Assembly (NCBI GenBank): GCA_051872335.1
Contig: JBJEDT010000024.1
Coordinates: forward strand, 13,987 to 77,986
Reading direction: 5' to 3'
DNA from: SUG2458 sp051872335
GTDB lineage: Bacteria; Bacillota_I; Bacilli_A; RFN20; CAG-826
DNA length: 64,000 nt
Made by a program: the position numbers and the translations under genes. Shown here piece by piece: positions 7,786-16,254 of the stretch (position 1 is its first letter; each line of letters opens with the position of its first letter). Under the pieces are notes generated by a model. The model was not told the DNA's origin. It did not search any database and saw only the letters and a list, made by a program, of their open reading frames with translations.

Positions 7786-8218
7786 AGTTTTCCCTTTTAA
7801 ATTGAAGATACTCTACTTCGTTAAAATTATTCTTTTTATATGCTTTAATAGCAAAAACATTTTCCTTATCAACTTCTAAACGTTGAATTGTATTTGGATA
7901 TTTTTCTTTTAAATAATCAAAAAACAAAGAACCTAATCTATGATGTCGATACTCTTCTTTTATATATAAATCTTCTATCCAAATACATGGTTTACCAAAT
8001 TCCGTTGAATAACTTTTAGCTAACATTGCATAACCACATATTTTATTGTCTTCTTCAAAAACATAACCTTCTAAATAAGGGCATGTATTAATGCAATTAT
8101 CAAAATCATTTTCAAATATTTCTATACTTCCGTTTGTTGCAACAGCCTCTGAAGCATAAAATACTTGCATCATTTTAATAACTTCATTTTTATCTTTCTT
8201 ATTCATTAAACGTATCAT
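7784..8218 (-). CDS. GNAT family N-acetyltransferase
   Basis: 144 residues with the GNAT layout: the acceptor-side N-terminus, strand IWIEDLYIKEEYR, the acetyl-CoA loop RHHRLGSLFFDYL (near 92-104; the usual Q/RxxGxG/A is R-H-H-R-L-G), then NVFAIKAYKKNNF. The substrate is unknown. Its ATG overlaps the spx stop by one base (TAATG), so the two are translationally coupled, which may link it to the thiol-stress regulon. Confidence 0.85.
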   Translation of the reverse strand: MIRLMNKKDKNEVIKMMQVFYASEAVATNGSIEIFENDFDNCINTCPYLEGYVFEEDNKICGYAMLAKSYSTEFGKPCIWIEDLYIKEEYRHHRLGSLFFDYLKEKYPNTIQRLEVDKENVFAIKAYKKNNFNEVEYLQFKREN

Positions 8219-8667
8219 TAGAATTCTCCACTTTCTTTTCTAAATTGTGCATGTTCACAAGTTTCAAATTTTTCACAATTACCTTTTGAACAAGTTTTAA
8301 AAGCAATTTCTCGAGCTTCACGTGGAATAAATGTACGAATTTCTTCTTCATTATATCCGACTTGAATACGACGGTCATCAACCATAATTGGCCTTTTTAA
8401 TACTGAAGGATTTTCTTTAATAAAAGCTATTAATTCACTAATTTTCATATCGTTAATATCAATATGTTGATCTTTCATAATTTTAGAACGTCCCGATATA
8501 ATATCATCGGTACCATTTTCAGATTTATTCAATATTTCTTTTAAATCTTCTTCATTTAAGACAGAAGAAAAAATATTTTTCTCTTCATATGGAATATTTT
8601 GTTCTTCAAACCATTTTTTTACTTTTCTACATGAACTACAACTTGGCGAAGTATAAATTTTAATCAT
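8218..8667 (-). CDS. spx: Spx/ArsC family redox regulator with Cys-rich tail
   Basis: 149 residues, about 18 longer than B. subtilis Spx (131). The thioredoxin-like start carries the CxxC redox switch C10-S-S-C13. Other family segments are present: DDIISGRSKIM, LKRPIMVDDRR and VGYNEEEIRTFIPR. Spx binds the RNA polymerase alpha C-terminal domain and reprogrammes transcription under thiol stress. Unusual is the C-terminal extension with Cys126, Cys131, Cys137 and His139, a plausible metal or second redox site. The gene is preceded by AGGAG and has the GNAT gene downstream. Confidence 0.9.
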   Translation of the reverse strand: MIKIYTSPSCSSCRKVKKWFEEQNIPYEEKNIFSSVLNEEDLKEILNKSENGTDDIISGRSKIMKDQHIDINDMKISELIAFIKENPSVLKRPIMVDDRRIQVGYNEEEIRTFIPREAREIAFKTCSKGNCEKFETCEHAQFRKESGEF

Positions 8668-8775
8668 TCAACTCATCTCCTAATGTTACAAATAAATTGT
8701 AAGTAATAATCAGTAATTTTGCAATGATTAAACTCTAAATGAATAATCTTTTATATAAAAAATAGTCTTGATAAA

Positions 8776-8804
8776 TTGACTTTATTGTTACATAAATTTA
8801 TAAT
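8776..8804 (+). promoter_or_regulatory. Sigma-A type promoter of trpS
   Basis: TTGACT (8776-8781), 17-base spacer, TATAAT (8799-8804). Expected start of transcription is near 8811, giving a very short leader before trpS with no room for a T-box. Confidence 0.8.
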
Positions 8805-8831
8805 TTTACTTATTAAATGGAGATTTAATTT

Positions 8832-9809
8832 ATGGAAAGAATTTTAAGTGGAATTAAACCAACAGGAAATTTAACATTAGGTAATTATATAGGAGCACTT
8901 AGAAATTTTAAAAATTTCCAAGATCAAGGTGAAACTTTTATTTTTATTGCTGATTTACACGCTTTAACATTACCAATTGATCCTGAATTTTTAAGAACAA
9001 ACTCAAGAGATATTGCTGCTTTCTATTTAGCAGCTGGTCTAGATCCTAAAAAGACACATATTTTCTTACAAAGTCACGTTTCAGCTCATGCTGAAATGAA
9101 TGCTATTATGCAAAACTTTTTATATATGGGTGAATTATCTCGTATGACTCAATTTAAAGAAAAATCACATAACCTTAAAAACGATGCAATTGGTCTAGGA
9201 TTATTTGCTTACCCTGTTTTAATGGCTTGTGATATTTTACTTTATGATGCAACTATAGTTCCAGTTGGTGAAGATCAAACCCAACACGTTGAATTAACTC
9301 GTGATTTATGTAAAAGATTTAATAATAGATTTGGTGACATTTTAACAATGCCAAAAGCCGTTGTTACAAAAGTCGGTGCTCGTATTATGTCTTTATCTAA
9401 CCCTACGGTAAAAATGTCAAAATCCGACCCTAAAGGTGATGTTTTCTTAAAAGATGACCTCCAAGTTATTAGAAAGAAAATTATGTCAGCTGTTACTGAT
9501 TCTGAAATGGAAGTAAGATATGATAAAGAAAATAAACCTGGTATTTCTAATTTATTAACAATCTATGCTTCATTAAAAAACATTTCTATTGAAGAAGCTG
9601 AAAAAGAATTTGTTGGAGCAAATTATGGAACATTTAAACGTGCTGTTGCAGACGTTGTATGTAATGAACTCCAAGGTTTCCAAGAACGTTATCAATATTT
9701 TATTAATTCAGGAGAAGTTGATAAAGTACTTGAAGAAGGTGCTGAAGCAGCTCGCAAAGTTGCTGATAAAACATTACAAAGAGTCAAAGATGCAGTAGGA
9801 TTATTATAA
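8832..9809 (+). CDS. trpS: Tryptophanyl-tRNA synthetase
   Basis: Charges tRNA-Trp. 325 residues, normal for the bacterial enzyme. The class I HIGH-equivalent is in GIKPTGNLTLGNYIG (residues 7-21) and KMSKSDP is near residue 195. The ribosome site TGGAG precedes the ATG. A consensus promoter lies just upstream, with no T-box or anti-terminator, so tryptophan-dependent regulation is not visible. Confidence 0.97.
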   Translation: MERILSGIKPTGNLTLGNYIGALRNFKNFQDQGETFIFIADLHALTLPIDPEFLRTNSRDIAAFYLAAGLDPKKTHIFLQSHVSAHAEMNAIMQNFLYMGELSRMTQFKEKSHNLKNDAIGLGLFAYPVLMACDILLYDATIVPVGEDQTQHVELTRDLCKRFNNRFGDILTMPKAVVTKVGARIMSLSNPTVKMSKSDPKGDVFLKDDLQVIRKKIMSAVTDSEMEVRYDKENKPGISNLLTIYASLKNISIEEAEKEFVGANYGTFKRAVADVVCNELQGFQERYQYFINSGEVDKVLEEGAEAARKVADKTLQRVKDAVGLL

Positions 9810-9813
9810 AAAC

Positions 9814-9840
9814 AACCAAGCCATCGGCTTGGTTTTATAT
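9814..9840 (+). terminator. Terminator of trpS
   Basis: GC-rich stem AACCAAGCC (9814-9822) / GGCTTGGTT (9826-9834) followed by TTATATT. Confidence 0.8.
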
Positions 9841-9856
9841 TGAAAGGAAAAGTTAT

Positions 9857-10675
9857 ATGGAAGAAAAATATATTATTGGAATAGATCTTGATGGAACTCT
9901 TTTAAATAGTAAATCAAAATTATCTCATTCAACTATTTCATATTTAAAGAAAATATCTAAGCAAGGTCACATTATTGTTTTATGTACAGGTCGACCATTA
10001 AGAGCAATGTTACCATTTTATCAACAATTAAAACTGAAAACCCCTGTCATTTGTTATAATGGTGGTCGTGTTTTTAATCCAAATGATAATTTTTTTCCAA
10101 GTATTACTTATTCATTTAATAAAGAAGATATTAAAGATATCATTAATTCAATTGGTTTAGAAAAAATCGATAACATTATGTGTGAAGTAGATGATAAAGC
10201 ATGGGTCTATGCTCACGATAAAAAAATTGAAGAAATTCTATGGCATAATAATATTTCTTTAATATATGGAGATTTAAATAAAACGTTAAATGAAAATCCA
10301 ATTACATTTCTTATCTTTTCTAAACATAAAGAATGTAAAAAACTAATTAGTAAAAATATTAAAGAGAAATATCCTACACTTAAATATCGCTTTTGGAATG
10401 GCTACCTAGAAAATTTTTCTGAAATCTTTGATAAACACATTTCAAAATATAATGCTTTAAAAAGCGTTGCTAAATATTATAAGATTCCATTAGAAAATAT
10501 TATTACTTTTGGAGATGGAGAAAATGATATTGATATGATTTCTAAAGCAAATTATGGCTATGCAATGGTTAATGCACCTGAAGACATTAAATCCAAAGCC
10601 AAATATATTACAACGAAAGATAATGATCATGATGGTGTAATCATAGAATTAAAAAAAATAATCAAGAACAAATAA
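9857..10675 (+). CDS. Cof-type HAD phosphatase
   Basis: 272 residues. HAD motif I DLDGTLL at about 10-16 supplies the nucleophilic Asp; the Lys motif and GDGENDIDM near 225-233 complete the active site. The middle insertion is the C2B cap of the Cof family, which acts on sugar phosphates, FMN or other small phosphates; the substrate is unknown. AAAGGAAAA precedes the start. It may be read from its own promoter or by read-through from trpS. Confidence 0.88.
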   Translation: MEEKYIIGIDLDGTLLNSKSKLSHSTISYLKKISKQGHIIVLCTGRPLRAMLPFYQQLKLKTPVICYNGGRVFNPNDNFFPSITYSFNKEDIKDIINSIGLEKIDNIMCEVDDKAWVYAHDKKIEEILWHNNISLIYGDLNKTLNENPITFLIFSKHKECKKLISKNIKEKYPTLKYRFWNGYLENFSEIFDKHISKYNALKSVAKYYKIPLENIITFGDGENDIDMISKANYGYAMVNAPEDIKSKAKYITTKDNDHDGVIIELKKIIKNK

Positions 10676-10702
10676 AAATGAATGCGACGCATTCATTTTT
10701 AA
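10674..10702. terminator. Bidirectional terminator
   Basis: Perfect stem AAAAATGAATGC (10674-10685) / GCATTCATTTTT (10689-10700) between convergent genes; its right arm overlaps the pgm stop codon. Confidence 0.85.
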
Positions 10703-12405
10703 ATCTTTAAAATGTTCTTTATATATAAATATAATCTTTGTGGTTTATTAAAGACTTCATCTTTAGTTCTACCGACTGCATTAACATAAATCTTGCATTT
10801 TGGTTCTGTACCACTTGGCCTAATAGAAACAACTGATTTATCTTCAAGAATAAATCTCATAACATCTGATTTAGGTAAAGTTAAATCTTTTACTTCTTCA
10901 CCTTCATAACGTTTTGATTCTAAATAATCCTCAAAAGCCACAACACGTAAACGGCTAATCTCTTTAAATGGTTTTTCTCTAACTTTTGCTAAAAGAGTTT
11001 TCATATTTTCACTACCTTCAGCACCCTTAAATTCGACTGAATATTGAGTGTCTTTATAGAATTCACCTAATTTACGTTGTACATTATATAATACTTCATC
11101 AAGATGTAAACCTTGTTCATTATAGAAACAAGCTAACTCAGCATATAGTAATGATGCTTGAAGACCATCTTTATCTCTAACAAATGGAGCAATTAATGCA
11201 CCATAACTTTCTTCATAACCAAACTCAAAATGTGGACCATTTTCTTCGACTTCAAATTCGTGGATTTTTTCACCAATAAATTTGAATCCTGTTAATAAAG
11301 ATATTGTTTTAACTCCATATTGTTTAGCAATGTTTTCTCCAAATGAAGAAGTAACAATTGTATTAAACATTACACCGTTTGGACTTAATAATCCTTTAGC
11401 TTCTCTTTGAGATAAAACATAATCAAGTAGTAAAGCACCTGCTTCATTACCATTTAATTTACGATATGTACCATCTGATGCCAAGTAAGCTATACCAACT
11501 CTATCAGCATCTGGATCAGTTGTAATAATTAAAGGAGCTTTAATACTATCAGCTAATTCAAGAGCTTTAGTATAAGCTTTTGGGCTTTCTGGGTTTGGTG
11601 ATTCAGTACCAGAAAAATTAGGATCAGGATCACATTGAGAAGTGACTGGAACTACTTCATAACCAGCTTCATTAAAAATTCTCATTAAATTGACATAAGA
11701 TGTACCATGTTGAGGAGAAAAAACAATTTTGTAACCCTCTTTTTTAACATCTGGATTTAATCTAATTCCTAAGACTGCTTGACAATAAGCATCATCAACT
11801 TCAGGACCTAAAATATTAGTTTCACCATGAGGTTGGAATTCAGTTACTGCTGTTGCTAATTCATGATCCTTAGAAGCAATAATCTCTAAAAGTCTTTCAA
11901 TCTTTTCAGGAACTAATTGACAGCCATTTTCATCATAAACCTTAAAACCATTATATTCTTTTGGATTGTGAGAAGCTGTAATTACAATACCACCAACACA
12001 ATTTAAATATCTAATTGCAAAAGATAATTCAGGAGTAGGTCTCAAACTATCAAATATATATACATTAATACCATTAACATTTAAAATTTCAGCTGTTTCG
12101 TTACAAAACTCACGCGAATTCATTCGATTATCATGAGCAATAACAACACCTCTTTGACGTGCATCAGGGAATTTTTCTATTAAATATTCTCCATAACAAA
12201 CAGCAGCTTTAAGTATTGTAAAGAAATTCAATCTATTACTTCCAGGTCCCATTACCCCACGCATACCTGCAGTACCAAATTCAATATCTTTGAAGAAAGC
12301 ATCGCTTCTTTCTTCTTGTGTCATTTTTCTTAAAATGTTTTTATCCTCTTTAGAAACTAAATCAGATTTAACCCATGTTTTATACTTATCATCAATACTT
12401 CTCAT
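10699..12405 (-). CDS. pgcA: Phosphoglucomutase / phosphomannomutase family
   Basis: 568 residues, typical of the Firmicutes alpha-phosphoglucomutase. The phosphoserine loop TASHNPKEYNGFK is near 137-149, the Mg site DPDADRVG near 297-304, and RPSGTEPK near the C-terminus binds the substrate phosphate. It interconverts glucose-1-phosphate and glucose-6-phosphate, feeding UDP-glucose and envelope sugar synthesis. The gene is alone, separated by about 55 bases from the upstream pseudouridine synthase. Confidence 0.92.
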   Translation of the reverse strand: MRSIDDKYKTWVKSDLVSKEDKNILRKMTQEERSDAFFKDIEFGTAGMRGVMGPGSNRLNFFTILKAAVCYGEYLIEKFPDARQRGVVIAHDNRMNSREFCNETAEILNVNGINVYIFDSLRPTPELSFAIRYLNCVGGIVITASHNPKEYNGFKVYDENGCQLVPEKIERLLEIIASKDHELATAVTEFQPHGETNILGPEVDDAYCQAVLGIRLNPDVKKEGYKIVFSPQHGTSYVNLMRIFNEAGYEVVPVTSQCDPDPNFSGTESPNPESPKAYTKALELADSIKAPLIITTDPDADRVGIAYLASDGTYRKLNGNEAGALLLDYVLSQREAKGLLSPNGVMFNTIVTSSFGENIAKQYGVKTISLLTGFKFIGEKIHEFEVEENGPHFEFGYEESYGALIAPFVRDKDGLQASLLYAELACFYNEQGLHLDEVLYNVQRKLGEFYKDTQYSVEFKGAEGSENMKTLLAKVREKPFKEISRLRVVAFEDYLESKRYEGEEVKDLTLPKSDVMRFILEDKSVVSIRPSGTEPKCKIYVNAVGRTKDEVFNKPQRLYLYIKNILKI

Positions 12406-12459
12406 AAATAGACCCCTTATTAATATAAATTTTTATTAGTTTCTTAGCAATGATTAAAT

Positions 12460-13422
12460 TTATAATTTTGCTAAAATTTCTCGTTCTTTTTTTCCTAATT
12501 CGCATATAAATTCCTTATTAGATAAATAGTTTAAGACTCCACTTAAATTTTTAAACTTAATTTTATATGCGTGTAAAAATTGTGATGAGTAATCAAATTT
12601 TTGATTAAACTCTTTATTAACATTGAAATCACCATATTTACTATCCCCAACAATAGGATGACCAATGTGCGCCATATGTACTCTTATTTGATGAGTACGA
12701 CCAGTAATAAGTTTAACTTCTAACAAAGTAAAATTTCCAAAATGCTTTCTAATAAAATATTCAGTGACAGCAGTTTTAGCTCCATTTGCTAAAGTAGAAA
12801 CTTTAACCATTCCAGTTTTTTCATTCTTTAATAATGGAACATTGATCACTCCATCTTTCATTATCTTTCCATTAACTAAAACATAATAATACTTATCAAT
12901 TTCTTCTTTATCTTTAAATAGTTCAAGTAATTGTTGTAAAGCTGGTAAATTTTTACCAAAAATAACAATTCCTGAAGTATTTCTATCAAGTCTATGAGCA
13001 GGTCCTGGTATAAATCCTTGATCAATTTTTGGATCATATTCACCTTTACTAATTAAATATGAAATTACATATTTATCTAATGTTGCTTTATTATCTTTAT
13101 CATCACTATGAACGAGTAATCCTTTTGGTTTATTAACAATTAAAATATTTTCATCTTCATATATAATATCAAGATTAAAATTTGATAATTCATACTTTTT
13201 AGGTTTATTAAAACTTGCTAATTGCTCATCTGTTACATAAATTTTTATAATATCATTTTCTTTTAAAATATAATCAATATCAATACGTTTATCATTTACT
13301 TTAATATCTTTTTTCCTAAAAATTTTATATATAAAAGAAAGTGGAGCTTCGTTTAAAACTTTTCTAACATATTTATCAACACGCTGATTACAATCTTTTG
13401 CATTTATAGTTCTTTGTATCAT
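12460..13422 (-). CDS. RluA-family 23S rRNA pseudouridine synthase
   Basis: 320 residues. An N-terminal S4-like RNA-binding domain (about 12-75) is followed by the catalytic domain with HRLDRNTSGIVIFGK near residues 139-153, in which Asp is the catalytic nucleophile, and TGRTHQIRVHMAHIGHPIVGD near 242-262 (core RTHQIRVH). The RluC/RluD subtype, and so the modified uridine, cannot be decided here. The start ATG is preceded by AAGGTGAG. Confidence 0.92.
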   Translation of the reverse strand: MIQRTINAKDCNQRVDKYVRKVLNEAPLSFIYKIFRKKDIKVNDKRIDIDYILKENDIIKIYVTDEQLASFNKPKKYELSNFNLDIIYEDENILIVNKPKGLLVHSDDKDNKATLDKYVISYLISKGEYDPKIDQGFIPGPAHRLDRNTSGIVIFGKNLPALQQLLELFKDKEEIDKYYYVLVNGKIMKDGVINVPLLKNEKTGMVKVSTLANGAKTAVTEYFIRKHFGNFTLLEVKLITGRTHQIRVHMAHIGHPIVGDSKYGDFNVNKEFNQKFDYSSQFLHAYKIKFKNLSGVLNYLSNKEFICELGKKEREILAKL

Positions 13423-13473
13423 ACACTCACCTTTATTAGTATAACATATATGATAAATAAATTTAATTTGTTA

Positions 13474-13502
13474 ATGACAAAAAAGATATTAATTGATATA
13501 AT
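13474..13502 (+). promoter_or_regulatory. Promoter of tRNA-Ser
   Basis: ATGACA (13474-13479), spacer 17, TATAAT (13497-13502), 13 bases before the mature 5' end of the tRNA. Confidence 0.7.
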
Positions 13503-13515
13503 AACAAATGCAAAC

Positions 13516-13606
13516 GGAGAAATACCCAAGTGGCTGAAGGGGCTGGCTTGGAAAGCTAGTAGATGGGTAACACTATGCGAGGGTTCGAATCCCTCTTTCT
13601 CCGCCA
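13516..13606 (+). tRNA. tRNA-Ser (GGA)
   Basis: 91 nucleotides including encoded CCA (13604-13606). The acceptor stem GGAGAAA pairs with TTTCTCC. The anticodon loop TTGGAAA at 13548-13554 has anticodon GGA at 13550-13552. The long variable arm expected of serine tRNA is present, and the T arm contains GGTTCGAATCC. A terminator follows. Confidence 0.97.
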
Positions 13607-13617
13607 GTATATAAACT

Positions 13618-13650
13618 AAGGGTTTGGATGCTTTCCAAGCCTTTTTATAT
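13618..13650 (+). terminator. Terminator after tRNA-Ser
   Basis: Stem AAGGGTTTGGA / TCCAAGCCTT (one bulged G and one wobble) followed by TTTTTATATT. Confidence 0.75.
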
Positions 13651-13658
13651 TAAATTTA

Positions 13659-13695
13659 TTTGAACACTTGACAAATTGTTCAAATGTTATATTAT
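13659..13695 (+). promoter_or_regulatory. Metal-regulator promoter and operator (site 1)
   Basis: Inverted repeat TTTGAACA (13659-13666) / TGTTCAAA (13677-13684) with a perfect -35 TTGACA (13668-13673) lying between the arms, and a -10 TATTAT at 13690-13695 (spacer 16). The palindrome is of the SmtB/CadC operator type (TGAACA...TGTTCA). Binding of the ArsR protein here would directly cover the -35 of its own promoter. Confidence 0.7.
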
Positions 13696-13716
13696 AGTAT
13701 ACGAGGAGGTTATATT

Positions 13717-14022
13717 ATGTCAGAAAATGAAAAGAAGGAAGAATCCCTACTTTACGCAGCTGACCTATTTAAAATTTTAGGAGATTCAACGCGCATTAAA
13801 ATATTATCTGTACTAATTGATAAAGAATTAAATGTTAGTCAGATTTGTGAAAAAATTTATTTAAACACCTCCGCTGTTTCACATCAATTAAGAGTTTTAA
13901 GACAATCTTATTTAGTTAAAAGTAGAAGAGTCGGAAAAGAAATTTATTACTCTTTAGATGATGAACATGTATCCATTATCATTAATATTGCTTTAGAGCA
14001 TATAAATGAAAAGAAATGGTAG
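13717..14022 (+). CDS. ArsR/SmtB family metal-responsive repressor
   Basis: 101 residues with the ArsR winged helix: LFKILGDSTRIKILSVL, then the recognition helix LNTSAVSHQLRVLRQSYLV and wing VGKEIYYSL. The C-terminal helix has DDEHVSIIINIALEHINEK, whose Asp, His, Glu and His residues fit the alpha-5 zinc site of SmtB/CzrA proteins. The alpha-3 Cys motif of CadC is not seen, although one Cys lies in SQICEK. Zn/Co sensing is therefore more likely than Cd/Pb. ATG 13717 is set by GAGGAGGT; an upstream in-frame start overlaps the promoter. It heads the cassette with the HMA protein and P-type ATPase. Confidence 0.88.
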   Translation: MSENEKKEESLLYAADLFKILGDSTRIKILSVLIDKELNVSQICEKIYLNTSAVSHQLRVLRQSYLVKSRRVGKEIYYSLDDEHVSIIINIALEHINEKKW

Positions 14023-14047
14023 AAATACCATTTATATTTTAAAGAAC

Positions 14048-14067
14048 ATTTGAATAATTGTTCAAAT
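14048..14067. promoter_or_regulatory. Second ArsR-type operator (site 2)
   Basis: Inverted repeat ATTTGAA (14048-14054) / TTCAAAT (14061-14067) between the regulator and HMA genes. It has the same half-sites as the promoter operator, but with 6 instead of 10 bases between the arms. Confidence 0.6.
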
Positions 14068-14091
14068 AATCAAAAGAAATGAGGTATTATT

Positions 14092-14313
14092 ATGAGAAAA
14101 GTTTATAAGTTAGATGAACTAGATTGTGCATTATGTGGTGAAAAAATGCAAAAAGCTATTTTAGATTTACGAGAAATTAAAGATTGCACAGTAAGTTATA
14201 TTACTCAAAAGATGACAATTGAATATGATGATAATATAGATGAAGAAGCTTTATACATTAAAATTAGAAAAATTTGTCATAAAATTGAACCTGATTGTCA
14301 AATTATAAGATAA
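14092..14313 (+). CDS. Stand-alone HMA metal-binding protein
   Basis: 73 residues with the beta-alpha-beta heavy-metal-associated pattern. Metal ligands are in LDCALCGEKMQ (CxxC at Cys12 and Cys15). The canonical GMTC is here LDCA, as in zinc/cadmium-type HMA domains. It probably acts as a metallochaperone or detached N-terminal domain for the ATPase encoded 14 bases downstream, which itself begins without an HMA domain. GAGGT precedes the ATG. Confidence 0.82.
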   Translation: MRKVYKLDELDCALCGEKMQKAILDLREIKDCTVSYITQKMTIEYDDNIDEEALYIKIRKICHKIEPDCQIIR

Positions 14314-14327
14314 AGTAGGTGATTATT

Positions 14328-16199
14328 ATGTCCAAAAAACAAATAAAGAAACTAATAAGAATTATAGTTTCATTCGTTTTATTTATTATCTTATTTATAT
14401 GTGACCTAGTATTTAATTTAGGAAACATTATTCAAAATAATAAAATATCATGGATATTACCATTTGTTTTATATTTATCTATATATCTACTTATAGGATA
14501 TGATGTACTTTTAAAAGCTATAAAAAATATTTTTAAAGGACAAATTTTCGATGAAAATTTTTTAATGATTATTGCTACAATAGGAGCATTTGGAATAAAA
14601 GAATATGCTGAAGGTGTCGCAGTTTTATTATTTTATCAAATTGGTGAATGGTTCCAAGACTATGCTGTTAGAAAATCAAGAAAATCAATTTCTAGTTTAA
14701 TGGATATTCGTCCTGACTTTGCTAATTTAAAACAAAATGATGGAACATATGAAATAGTTGATCCAAGTGTAGTTAACATTGATGATATAATTTTAGTTAA
14801 ACCCGGAGAAAAAGTCCCTCTTGATGGAATAATAATTAATGGAGAATCATCTTTAGATACAAAAGCATTAACTGGAGAATCTCTTCCTTTAGAGGTTGCA
14901 AATAATTCAAAAGTATTATCTGGATCATTAAATTTAACAGGAACTATTGAAATTAAAGTTGAAAAAACTTTTTATAATTCAACTGTTTCCAAAATATTAG
15001 ACCTTGTTGAAAATGCAGCTAGCAAAAAATCAAAATCAGAAAATTTTATTTCTAAGTTTGCTCGTGTTTATACTCCTTTAGTTGTAATAGGAGCTTTCTT
15101 ACTAGCTCTTATTGGTGGATTAATTACAAACGATTGGTTAAATTGGATAGAAAGATCATTGAATTTCTTAGTCGTTTCTTGTCCATGTGCATTAGTTATT
15201 TCTATTCCTTTATCTTTTTTTGCTGGAATTGGAGGGGCATCAAAGAATGGTATTTTAATTAAAGGTTCCTCCTATATGGAAAAATTAAATAAAGCAAATA
15301 TCTTTGTATTTGATAAAACAGGAACATTAACAAAAGGTAATTTTGTTATAACTAGTATTAATCCTGAATCTAATAAAGATAAAATCTTAAAATATGCAGC
15401 TATTGCAGAAGCTAATTCTATTCACCCAATAGCTCTTTCAATTAAAGAAGCTTATGGAAAAAAAGTAGATACCAATTATCAATTAATCAATATTTTAGGT
15501 AAAGGAATAATTGCAAAGGGCAAAGAAACTATTATATGTGGTAATGAAAAATTATTAGAAGAAAATAATATCAGATTCGAAAAAAACGATGGAATCGGGA
15601 CTCTTATATATGTAGCAGTTAATAATAAATTCTTAGGAACTATTTGTATATCTGATGAAATAAAAAGTGAAGCTAAAGACACAATTAACTATTTAAATTC
15701 AATTGGTGCTCAATCAATTATGCTAACTGGAGATAATGAAAAAATAGCCTCATCAGTTGCCAATAATCTCAATCTTACTAATTATAAATCATCCTTACTT
15801 CCTCAAAACAAAGTCGAAGAATTAGATAAAATATTAGAAAACAAAAACAAAAATGATGTTGTTTGTTTTGTTGGTGATGGCATTAACGATGCTCCTGTAT
15901 TAATGAAATCAGATATAGGAATTTCAATGGGTGGTGTCGGTTCTGATGCAGCAATAGAAGCTTCTGACGTAGTAATTATGAATGACAATTTAAATGCTAT
16001 TTGTAAAGCTAAAAAAATTGCTAAGAAAACACTTTTGATTGTGAATGAAAACATAGTATTTGCATTAGGTATTAAAGCAATAGTATTAATACTATCAATA
16101 TTAGGGTTAGCTAACATGTGGCTTGCTATTATAGCAGATGTTGGTGTTTCATTTATTGCAATATTAAATGCCATGAGAGCTAATTCGAAAAAATATTAA
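14328..16199 (+). CDS. P1B-type heavy-metal transporting ATPase
   Basis: 623 residues. It couples ATP hydrolysis to metal export. The actuator motif TGES is in ALTGESLPL near 180, the transmembrane metal site is SCPCALVISIPL near 285-296, phosphorylation DKTGTLTKG is near 325-333, and the hinge GDGINDAP is near 520. The CPC motif and loss of an N-terminal HMA domain suggest a Zn/Cd/Pb exporter. About eight membrane helices are visible. The start is ATG 14328, with TAGGTGAT upstream. Last gene of the metal cassette; a terminator follows. Confidence 0.93.
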   Translation: MSKKQIKKLIRIIVSFVLFIILFICDLVFNLGNIIQNNKISWILPFVLYLSIYLLIGYDVLLKAIKNIFKGQIFDENFLMIIATIGAFGIKEYAEGVAVLLFYQIGEWFQDYAVRKSRKSISSLMDIRPDFANLKQNDGTYEIVDPSVVNIDDIILVKPGEKVPLDGIIINGESSLDTKALTGESLPLEVANNSKVLSGSLNLTGTIEIKVEKTFYNSTVSKILDLVENAASKKSKSENFISKFARVYTPLVVIGAFLLALIGGLITNDWLNWIERSLNFLVVSCPCALVISIPLSFFAGIGGASKNGILIKGSSYMEKLNKANIFVFDKTGTLTKGNFVITSINPESNKDKILKYAAIAEANSIHPIALSIKEAYGKKVDTNYQLINILGKGIIAKGKETIICGNEKLLEENNIRFEKNDGIGTLIYVAVNNKFLGTICISDEIKSEAKDTINYLNSIGAQSIMLTGDNEKIASSVANNLNLTNYKSSLLPQNKVEELDKILENKNKNDVVCFVGDGINDAPVLMKSDIGISMGGVGSDAAIEASDVVIMNDNLNAICKAKKIAKKTLLIVNENIVFALGIKAIVLILSILGLANMWLAIIADVGVSFIAILNAMRANSKKY

Positions 16200-16210
16200 T
16201 ATACAAATTT

Positions 16211-16243
16211 AAAAGGCTACTGTGTAACACAATAGCCTTTTTA
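16211..16243. terminator. Bidirectional terminator
   Basis: Stem AAAAGGCTA...TGTGT / ACACA...TAGCCTTTT with a T-run after it on the plus strand. It separates the metal ATPase from the convergent small membrane gene. Confidence 0.8.
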
Positions 16244-16254
16244 TTTACCAAAAA

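Noticed and set aside
8668..8831. T-box leader before trpS
   Set aside because: The promoter at 8776-8804 leaves only about 20 bases of leader, and no T-box sequence or terminator/anti-terminator pair is present.
13414..13614. Open frame over the tRNA-Ser region
   Set aside because: It reads through the tRNA gene and its promoter; no protein-like sequence.
15803..16174. Minus-strand open frame inside the metal ATPase
   Set aside because: Antisense to conserved ATPase motifs, no ribosome site, protein without recognisable pattern.
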